DNA from: Heliocidaris erythrogramma
Lineage: Eukaryota > Echinodermata > Echinoidea > Camarodonta > Echinometridae
NCBI GenBank assembly: GCA_025617745.1
Contig: CM046853.1
Location: forward strand, 17,217,174 to 17,281,173
Direction: 5' to 3'
DNA: 64,000 nucleotides
A program made the translations under genes and the position numbers. Position 1 is the first letter of the stretch. Every line of letters starts with the position of its first letter. A model generated the notes under the pieces. The model had not been told where the DNA came from. It saw nothing but the letters and a program-made list of their open reading frames with translations, and made no database searches. Below, piece by piece: positions 61,631 to 64,000 of this stretch.

Positions 61631-63487
61631 TATTATTATTATTATTATTATTATAATAATAATAATTATTATTATTATTATTATCATTATTATAGTATTA
61701 CCATCATTAGTATCATTACCACTATTCTTATCATCATCGCTGTTGTGTCATTGTAATCATCATCATCATCATCATAATTATTGATAGTATTATAATAGTT
61801 GGATTTGAGGAAGCGCTTATCCTCGTTTTTTATAGAGTTGAAAACGAAGCATAATGGGTACATAATGTATCTCACTCTATGACGCAACCGATGTCTTATA
61901 ATGAATGTCTCGTTCTAAGTTTTGATATCTTGTTCAGATAAAACATATTTAAGGTCTGCAGAAGTGAATGTAATGTACCAAAGACATCTATACCTTGGCA
62001 TGATGGGACAGTGCCGTTAAATTCCGTGTTGCCACAGCAGACGAGGAATGCGTTACCGATGAGCGTCGTATCCTGGTGGGCGCACTGGAAGTCACAAACC
62101 GCGCAAGTGTTAACACTTGCTCCCGGAGGGCACGCCCCATTCGGGTTCACAATGCCTTGAGGATAGTTGGGCACGGTGCAGGGATCTTCAAAAGACATAA
62201 ATATGTATCTGATCACTTTAATTTTCATAATAATGTGGTCATATTTACTCAGGGTAGCCTCGTCAGTATGCAGTTACTGCTCTTCGTTCCTCTTGGTGCA
62301 CGCAGAGGAATATAAATCCACTAGTTCAATTGGGAGTCATATTTATTAGGGAGAAGCTCCTTGAGTTGAATCCATTCCAAATCATAGTGGAATTCACTCC
62401 AAAGTAAAGGTTGAATTACTCTTTAAGAATGGATTCCACTCTAACGAAGTGATCCCTACAATGACTCCCCAAGAAGTGGATTTCCACTATTCTTCATTTA
62501 AAGAGTGAGGGACTTGCAAGACCAGATATTACACCAGTATTGATACACCTGGGCCGAGAGGGACAAATGTGGGTAAAACACTTTGTCCAAGGATGTAAAC
62601 TCTGAGCAAGGATCGAACCCAGGACTTTAATACGAGTCAAGAGCCTGCACGAAAATACCACGCTGCTGCCTCTTTATACATCTACTACATTTTGCAATTT
62701 TGGAAATGCTTAAGTTGGTAGTCCTCTTAATATGTCTAAATCTTTGATAGATCTTTGGGGGTGTTGTTCTTGTGAAAGAAATGGCATTACGTACCCGGAA
62801 TTTTACCATTTCTTCTCAGGAGGTTGAATAGAGAAGCGAGCGACGCATCAACAGCTTCCCTTGTAGAAGAATATCCTTTAACAACGATAGACATTTTTGT
62901 TTCAACATCCTCAGCTAGAGCATCAAAGACGAGGAATTTTTTTAAAGTAAATATCCGGGAGTAACTTCTCCATTGTATCGCTCTGTGACAGAAAACGGTC
63001 TGTGAAAAAACAGGGGGAAGAAAATTCAGGGCATGATATTTACTAAACATCGAAATAATTCAAAATATTGATATTATAATAGTAAGACATCCTAATCAAA
63101 CTGACAAATTCAAATTTCAAAAACCAGAGATGTATATTATTCAAATTTGTAATACGTGTATACATGTATATACACTTTCATCCCCACTTTTTCTGCCTCT
63201 CTTTTAAGAAATAGATGTACATCGTTTGCCTTGTTGATATCTCTTTGTATTTCAAGACAAAATTTATTGAAATGTTATTGCACTTTCGCCCTGGACCGCT
63301 GTTCATCTTCCAGATAGTTCCCACCACTTCCAAAGAATCCATTTTTTGTAATGCCAAAATTAGCAAAATTAGAAACTGTAATGAACTTTAAAGTTAAAGC
63401 TGTTTTTAAGCGTTAGTAGTGTATACTTACGGTATCTTCGTGTTTATGTCCACCTACGAGTTCGTTCACAGTGAATTTTGTAATTTG
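29609..63487 (-). CDS. transmembrane CCP-caspase-like receptor (pseudocaspase), 3' part of gene
   Basis: Twelve phase-consistent minus-strand exons, 5' to 3': 63431-63487, 62795-62999, 61994-62185, 60217-60462, 59401-59498, 58567-58609, 57933-58024, 57446-57616, 33094-33310, 31410-31583, 30590-30699, 29609-29791 (TAA). They sum to 1788 nt, or 595 residues. Order: unrecognised N-terminal region, sushi/CCP-like domain, Ser/Thr/Pro-rich stalk, single transmembrane helix, cytosolic caspase fold. The caspase part aligns along its length with caspase-3: MGLRNKGIVFIINN, DGSDIDVTNIEHVF, LNGSWFIQIVCEELL, MTGVTRRVAR. The catalytic His is Leu (ALG for SHG) and QACRG reads QCLKE, so proteolysis is unlikely. 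The S1-pocket Arg in the SWRN segment is kept (SIRE); the other (R64) is Lys. Weak points are the 24-kb intron between the eighth and ninth exons and the non-consensus donor GTTCGA after 31410. The signal peptide is expected beyond 64000. Confidence 0.78.
30130..30335. repeat. (CAT)n microsatellite
   Basis: Irregular ATC/ATCACC repeat in an intron of the caspase-like gene. Confidence 0.9.
31410..31583 (-). other. intersubunit linker exon of the caspase-like protein
   Basis: It joins the end of the large subunit to the start of the small one. It holds several Asp residues, including LETD followed by Gly at 31462-31473, which resembles an initiator-caspase cleavage site. It ends ENADSFILQVIMK, which aligns without a gap to the caspase-3 segment beginning ADFLYAYST. 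The donor is non-consensus (G|GTTCGA), but phase and alignment length both fit. Confidence 0.7.
32123..32859. mobile_element. hAT-like non-autonomous element
   Basis: The left end CAGTGGCGTATCTA and right end TAGATAGGCCACTG form hAT-type termini. The interior has a poly-C run near 32178-32199 and no transposase. Flanks share AGACAAG, but the right copy lies nine bases beyond the terminus, so the duplication is uncertain. Confidence 0.55.
33094..33310 (-). other. large-subunit (p20-like) exon with degenerate active site
   Basis: It reads HTSVVVVVMALGNEHAILG where caspases have VCVLLSHGEEGIIFG, so the catalytic His is Leu. It ends KPKIFFYQCLKE where caspase-3 has KPKLFIIQACRG. The motif Gln aligns, but Cys stands at the Ala position and Leu at the Cys position. 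The acceptor at 33311 is poor in pyrimidines; phase 0 matches exon 57446-57616. Confidence 0.85.
33835..34230 (-). pseudogene. LINE reverse-transcriptase C-terminal remnant
   Basis: Reads FLHVYKALNGQAPNYVSELL in one frame (34050-34190), then shifts frame and continues TVGDCAFSCAAPKLWNQLP (to about 33970). This is the ALNG-AP-Y and AAP-LWN-LP signature of CR1/L2/Rex1-type LINE ORF2 ends. It is followed on the minus strand by an AT-rich 3' tail with 'atatagcgc'. It is broken and 5'-truncated. Confidence 0.75.
34231..35769. other. non-coding, partly 3' UTR/flank of the THAP gene
   Basis: AT-rich, with no recognisable ORF. Minus-strand AATAAA-like hexamers occur, but none could be assigned. Confidence 0.35.
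35770..39333 (-). CDS. THAP-domain protein with C-terminal coiled coil (three exons)
   Basis: 254-aa nuclear DNA-binding protein. Exons: 39266-39333 (starts MPSCAAHSCRSRSAKG, phase 2), 36648-36840 and 35770-36273 (TGA). The THAP domain (residues 1-87) has zinc ligands C4 and C9 and, in VLCSDHF, the second Cys and His. The conserved Trp is in IKEWVKRIG, and the AVPTIF-type motif reads ALPTIF. A Thr/Ser-rich linker follows (TTTGSTSTTTG), then a Lys-rich patch KSKKPKMNK. The last ~65 residues form a probable coiled coil (MDLMNKKLRAAQTNHKRLSA onward). Phase fits at both introns. It sits in the large caspase-gene intron on the same strand. The introns and intact frame suggest a host gene, but some THAP genes derive from P-type transposases. 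Confidence 0.85.
36933..37330. mobile_element. MITE carrying a tRNA-like segment (copy 1)
   Basis: Ends GGCTAAAGTCG and CTATAATAGCC are imperfect TIRs that share GGGCATA/TATGCCC further in. Flanks TAATACGC (36925-36932) and TAATATGC (37331-37338) match at seven of eight bases. It lies in the first intron of the THAP gene. Confidence 0.7.
37091..37185 (-). repeat. tRNA-derived sequence with A and B boxes
   Basis: On the minus strand it reads 'gctcgtggtctagtggta' (A-box-like) at the start and 'ggttcggatcc' (B-box) near the end, about 95 nt overall. The D-arm wording resembles tRNA-Glu. The stem pairing and length are not those of an intact tRNA, so it is called a pseudo-tRNA or SINE head. Confidence 0.6.
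37635..37860. mobile_element. MITE, internally deleted relative (copy 2)
   Basis: Matches copy 1 at both ends but lacks most of the tRNA-like interior. It is flanked by exact 8-bp duplications AAATCTAA (37627-37634 and 37861-37868), the size expected of hAT or P-type insertion. Confidence 0.82.
38150..38460. repeat. GA-rich (GAA/GAGAA) low-complexity tract
   Basis: Imperfect GAAGAA and 'gggaaatatgaaaaaa' repeats. ORFs on either strand are low-complexity by-products. Confidence 0.8.
38845..39112. repeat. GA-rich (GAAGAG)n low-complexity tract
   Basis: Polypurine tract in the first intron of the THAP gene, with a 15-bp sub-repeat GGAGGAAAAGGAAGA near its end. Confidence 0.85.
40017..40620. 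mobile_element. 604-bp palindromic MITE
   Basis: Termini GGCCAAGTCCACC and GGTGGACTTGGCC. The two arms, each about 230 bp, are nearly exact inverted copies (for example 'aatcggatgtaaaataagaa' against its complement near 40520-40545). Central spacer about 40240-40400. Target duplications are not evident. Confidence 0.8.
40917..41228. mobile_element. MITE with ~65-bp TIRs
   Basis: GGCCCGTCTTCTGAACTCCGG at the left is mirrored by CCGGAGTTCAGAATACGGGCC at the right. Trinucleotide CAT flanks both ends (40914-40916 and 41229-41231). Confidence 0.8.
42254..42597. mobile_element. MITE-like element with internal ~105-bp duplication
   Basis: Inverted termini 'ctatagagtaccgaagtg' and 'cacttcggtatactctat'. 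Inside, two copies of 'ggtgaacctcatgcgcggg...ggacgacgagcga' lie about 105 bp apart (from about 42412 and 42508). It abuts the left end of the large element. Confidence 0.6.
42642..43250. repeat. left terminal array, four ~160-bp units
   Basis: Units start near 42642, 42801, 42961 and 43122 with 'aaatttggcata'-like sequence. Each carries 'attgccggcccccagcga' and 'gccgccatcttga' except the last, which is decayed. Overlapping ORFs are by-products. Confidence 0.88.
43251..46794 (+). other. 5' region of the large element, possible non-coding exons
   Basis: Possible leader exons end at donors 'gatg|gtaagt' (near 43593) and 'gcag|gtgagt' (near 45352), before the acceptor 'tctctttcag' at 46781-46789. 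The region also holds a CTT-rich tract near 44935-45020 and a hAT-like MITE at 46416-46637. Otherwise it is AT-rich with no ORF of note. Confidence 0.35.
46416..46637. mobile_element. 222-bp hAT-like MITE
   Basis: Ends TAGTGGCAGATCCAGG and CCTGGATCCACTGCTG are flanked by identical CTGTTTGG at 46408-46415 and 46638-46645. G- and C-runs fill the interior. Confidence 0.75.
46795..51414 (+). CDS. large zinc-knuckle / FEN-like nuclease-signature protein of the putative transposon
   Basis: One uninterrupted 1539-aa frame. I start at the ATG at 46795, just after a strong acceptor (tctctttcag, to 46789); the frame is open 25 codons further upstream. Seen: two similar CxxC...HxxC motifs (C20-C23 with WHKRC at 89-93; C147-C150 with YHKKC at 200-204); a DNIDHNPSS motif at 495; then acidic motifs in FEN/XPG order: FDGAALVHQ (D1131), VDVVWDTYRSDSLK (D1176, D1180), HEEADTR (E1271, E1272, D1274), ATDTDVVVL (D1298, D1300), SGCDTVSALAGIGKKT (D1357 plus a helix-hairpin-like GIGKK); and a C-terminal Cys-rich segment (1505-1534, CKCKKRCTGNCKC) resembling CXC/tesmin repeats. 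I recall uncharacterised invertebrate proteins with the DNIDHNP motif but no named family. Likely role: nuclease or transposase of the element. Function is inferred. Confidence 0.8.
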   Translation: MSTSEKAPSTMARPTDWSLCALCQEYSENELLRDASRASNQSSRDVYETLAQNLRTLNDVGALPCGINISRLDEGCGIAETLGTHAAKWHKRCYRQCCSYNVGRAESRARKRAAENKLDEEVFSPVKKRLRTSFASSSVTQSDASTCFFCDTVINNDQIVHRVATLNLDSKVRMMATELRETELLAKLSVGDMTASGAVYHKKCLTALHTRYRSFVRKNEVQASSNETMQLESVALAELVSYLEEMKCTDGSYTVFKLADLVKLYTERLVQLGGDASKRINSTHIKDKLLRQLPSLEAHTTNHEVLLSFKEDTGEALLHACGQSSDDDAVILMRAAQIVRKDIFQRQYQFNGSLLDESSNNTAPSLTALMQMILAGTNIKKQTAIKKGVSVHVQSLSQLVTFNTIKRGRLETAAVRHNVERETSLPLYLGLLIHSKTRKRDLVDVLFQYGVSVSYDRVLQVSTDEANRVIEVYEKDRVVCPTKLRSGLFTTGNLDNIDHNPSSVSSRSSFHGTAISLTQHVSQDNSGTIRNHENFTANEKSKRRKVITALPTSYSDVPPAAFPSNQPIPRKSKGQSTPNVSTRIEDKESQWLSFVHRLHENGSLESEENISWAAYMANLQVGVPRPPAITGLLPMFRESAHTLAMVKHGMNLIKQATDLVNPGQVPVLTVDQPLYAIAKKIQWTWPSVYGEDKFVVMMGGLHIEMALLKVIGDFLEGSGWTSVMTNAGVTTEARAESLQKGSQTSRAQWAHQVTAAALYSLQQRAYEDYLKTCASEDIKSFDAWKLKMATDYPQFCYWNKVLQLECLLLAFIRSQREANYMLYVETLRAIIPWMFAMDHYHYARWLTVHLTDLQGLPNNSMNTHRAFVDGKFVTQKSSHRFSAIANDQVHEQQNAVVKGDGGVIGITENEAALRRWMVAGPEIARIVSEFEDQFQSQKEPDVRHHDQLPSVQKSFASDLNNSISSFEKLGNPFAEDTKDLYVLDTKVIMPNEVIAQLRSVEETGNKQFNAFVEKRLNDSSVSFYDNISKNNLGLFKSKPKKTPAKSLMKMTNMKSNVELFSRMYISCQARDGDLDAFFEHECHGWPPALAEDINTMRPPTSKADLVPCLEALVPYPERPDETPVAEVCIFDGAALVHQLDPKKCSSVIRTFGDYAQKQFLPYIARKLNEETVVRVDVVWDTYRSDSLKGGTRLGRGSGIPLHVTEQTSVPHNWSSFLRVNSNKKTLFSFLAASLQTMNVPDGKTLLTTQGEEVKSNPHSDVWQNIQPCTHEEADTRMVLHAWQAYQQGYQSIIIHATDTDVVVLAIAVASKMDGIAMWSAFGHGKNLRYIGAHTISTKLGPERSWGLLFLHAVSGCDTVSALAGIGKKTVWDIWISMPNLGEVFNRLSNAPVEVTNDDMDIIERFFVVLYSRTSSLKKVNEARKQLFAQGNRQLENIPPTKEALRQHVKRAIFQAGHIWGQSQSANPELPSPEDWGWTKDGDDGWHPFWTLLPEASKGCRELIKCKCKKRCTGNCKCFAANLPCTGLCFCFGQCFRDEE
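51415..52449. other. 3' region of the large element
   Basis: Non-coding. It holds the MITE at 51724-52047 and degenerate traces of the terminal-array sequence (for example 'ttcaaaatggctgtc' near 51665). Confidence 0.45.
51724..52047. mobile_element. MITE nested in the large element
   Basis: Ends GGGTGGTATTCC and GGAATACTGCCC. Inside each are inverted 'aagttaagcctggctt' / 'agcttagtctggactt' sequences. Trinucleotide ATT lies on both sides. Three-base duplications fit a Harbinger-type insertion. Confidence 0.65.
52450..53395. repeat. right terminal array, about six ~158-bp units
   Basis: The sequence 'gtgccacaggtcatgtaaaa' recurs near 52465, 52598, 52756, 52913, 53070 and 53230. Units carry 'catggcggccattttgaaa' and 'caagatggcggccga'. 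Orientation is opposite to the array at 42642-43250. Confidence 0.9.
53731..53774. repeat. short interstitial telomere-like repeat
   Basis: About seven TTAGGG/TTTAGGG-type units in a row, just outside the right end of the large element. TTAGGG is the usual metazoan telomere repeat. Confidence 0.75.
54015..54113. repeat. poly-C plus (AAC)n tract
   Basis: C14, A10, then AAC/AAAC repeats. The Cys/Val-rich minus-strand frame is a by-product. Confidence 0.9.
54646..54911. mobile_element. 266-bp palindromic MITE
   Basis: Arms of about 125-130 bp run from 'cactatgaacacgatgac' to 'gttcatagtg' with high complementarity and a short centre near 54770-54785. Trinucleotide CTT flanks both ends (54643-54645 and 54912-54914). 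Confidence 0.75.
56555..56782. mobile_element. 228-bp element with 20-bp perfect TIRs
   Basis: The sequence 'caatagacctgtttactaat' at 56555-56574 is exactly inverted at 56763-56782. It is non-coding, in the large intron. Target duplication is not clear. Confidence 0.65.
57446..57616 (-). other. first p20-like exon of the caspase-like gene
   Basis: 57 codons in phase 0 at both ends: NYDMGLRNKGIVFIINN, then KDGSDIDVTNIEHVFREIGY. This corresponds to the beta-1 strand, the R-S-G-T-D-x-D segment and helix 1 of caspases. Lys replaces the S1 Arg of that segment. Confidence 0.88.
57933..58609 (-). other. juxtamembrane cytosolic exons
   Basis: 58567-58609 (DNRIIENGIERSQE) and 57933-58024 (NNGYYRNHYVKEATPTQKQ) link the membrane helix to the caspase fold with matching phases. 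No CARD or DED is visible. Several Tyr and Thr residues could be modified, but that is speculative. Confidence 0.7.
59401..59498 (-). other. transmembrane-helix exon
   Basis: It reads VNRLIYLSIPAGVV, then LLSLLAVFGIKIFPLSKK: about 22 hydrophobic residues bounded by Arg on the outer side and Lys-Lys on the inner side. It joins the stalk exon in phase 1 and the next exon in phase 0. Confidence 0.82.
59940..60055. repeat. CT-rich microsatellite
   Basis: (TC)n with C-runs, in an intron of the caspase-like gene. Basic or Ser/Pro-rich ORFs across it are by-products. Confidence 0.9.
60217..60462 (-). other. Ser/Thr/Pro-rich stalk exon with 15-bp coding repeat
   Basis: About 81 residues dominated by Ser, Thr and Pro, as in O-glycosylated stalks. 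It contains three identical 15-bp units (60252-60296) encoding SSSAT. Phase 1 at both ends matches the CCP and transmembrane exons. Confidence 0.8.
60600..61590. other. intronic, no gene recognised
   Basis: AT-rich intron between the CCP and stalk exons, with GA- and AATA-rich patches. Nothing coding was seen. Confidence 0.5.
61593..61690. repeat. (TTA)n microsatellite
   Basis: About 100 bp of TTA/ATT repeats with a short inverted switch to AAT in the middle, in the same intron. Confidence 0.92.
61994..62185 (-). other. sushi/CCP-like domain exon
   Basis: A single exon, phase 1 at both ends as is usual for CCP modules. It reads PCTVPNYPQGIVNPNGACP, then CAHQDTTLIGNAFLVC, then TEFNGTVPSC. 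The spacing C...PN...G....G..V...C......L.G.....C...G.....P.C fits a sushi domain, but extra Cys residues make it divergent. Confidence 0.72.
62200..62794. other. intronic, no gene recognised
   Basis: AT-rich intron between the CCP exon and the unknown-domain exon. Contains several 'agtggaatccactc'-like short inverted motifs near 62385-62480. Confidence 0.4.
62795..63487 (-). other. N-terminal exons of unknown domain
   Basis: 63431-63487 (QITKFTVNELVGGHKHEDT) and 62795-62999 (ending REAVDASLASLFNLLRR, NGKIP). Both are in phase with each other and with the CCP exon. They should be extracellular. I do not recognise the domain. An alternative acceptor exists at 62914, but only the one at 62999 keeps the frame. 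Confidence 0.55.
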
Positions 63488-64000
63488 CTCTTTAAAGGTA
63501 AGAACAGAGAATGACGGCAGACAGTCATATTTTTTTTTTCAACAAACATACATTCATCCGTATCGGTAGCTTCAATACTTATCATTTTCATGCATTAGAA
63601 AGGGTAGCAAAGTCGGATTTTCTCAAAACGTAGAATTCTTGTTATATTTATTATTCTAAAGTTTCATCTATAACTTTGCATAGAAGGAAATTTGTTTGTC
63701 ACAGTTATTCAATACAGATATGATCGTTTGATCAAGAACATGACGATATATAGCCATATTAAAAAGTTCCACGAGTTGGATAATAATAATAAGAAGAAGA
63801 AGAAAGAACATGAAAACAATAAAGTGGTTCGCCATATGTATCCAACTGTTTATTTTTCCTTAACAAAATTTTCCTACCCGTGCCTCGGGTCTTCCTCAGT
63901 GTTAAGACAATGACAATATAATACAGATATATATATATATGATAAAAGAATTCTCCGTCACGGATAATGGTAAATATGTTAGAAAGAATCAGAAAAAAAG
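63488..64000. other. upstream intron of the caspase-like gene
   Basis: AT-rich, with no further exon identified on the minus strand. The start codon and signal peptide of the gene are expected beyond the window. Confidence 0.4.

Noticed and set aside
62914..62918. Alternative acceptor for the unknown-domain exon
   Set aside because: It would need a phase-1 donor upstream, but the preceding exon is open only in phase 0.

Overview
The window looks like nuclear DNA of a marine deuterostome invertebrate, most likely an echinoderm. It is AT-rich, its genes are split into small exons with GT/AG introns, and it is crowded with microsatellites, MITEs, palindromes and G/C homopolymers. Species is not resolved. 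All gene models were assembled by hand from splice sites, reading phase and remembered protein families; no search was run.

Positions 3347-19060 (+) hold the 3' part of a LRRK2-like Roco kinase gene: 23 phase-consistent exons covering the COR end, a kinase and a WD40 region, ending in TAG. One kinase exon has an apparent one-base frameshift, and two other kinase exons show local tandem duplications. Positions 19061-29608 are mostly non-coding and lie between two convergent genes. They hold a 946-bp THAP-encoding DNA transposon with perfect 16-bp TIRs and TTAA target duplications, a 110-bp snap-back element, and a possible orphan 3' exon pair.

Positions 29609-63487 (-) hold at least 12 exons of one gene whose phases all match. 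It runs from an unrecognised extracellular region through a sushi/CCP-like domain, a Ser/Thr-rich stalk, one transmembrane helix and a complete caspase-fold domain. The caspase catalytic His is replaced and the QACRG motif is altered, so it reads as a membrane-anchored pseudocaspase receptor. Its 3' end lies in the window; its 5' end is beyond position 64000.

A 24-kb intron of that gene (33311-57445) contains a LINE remnant, a three-exon THAP-domain gene (35770-39333, -), a pair of MITEs one of which carries a tRNA-like sequence, several palindromic MITEs, and a ~10.8-kb putative transposon (about 42600-53450). That element ends in inverted arrays of ~160-bp tandem repeats rich in YY1-like motifs. 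It encodes a 1539-aa protein with two N-terminal zinc-knuckle-like motifs, a FEN/XPG-like acidic nuclease signature and a Cys-rich C-terminus.

The two most interesting objects are the transmembrane CCP-pseudocaspase and the large inverted-array element with its FEN-like protein.
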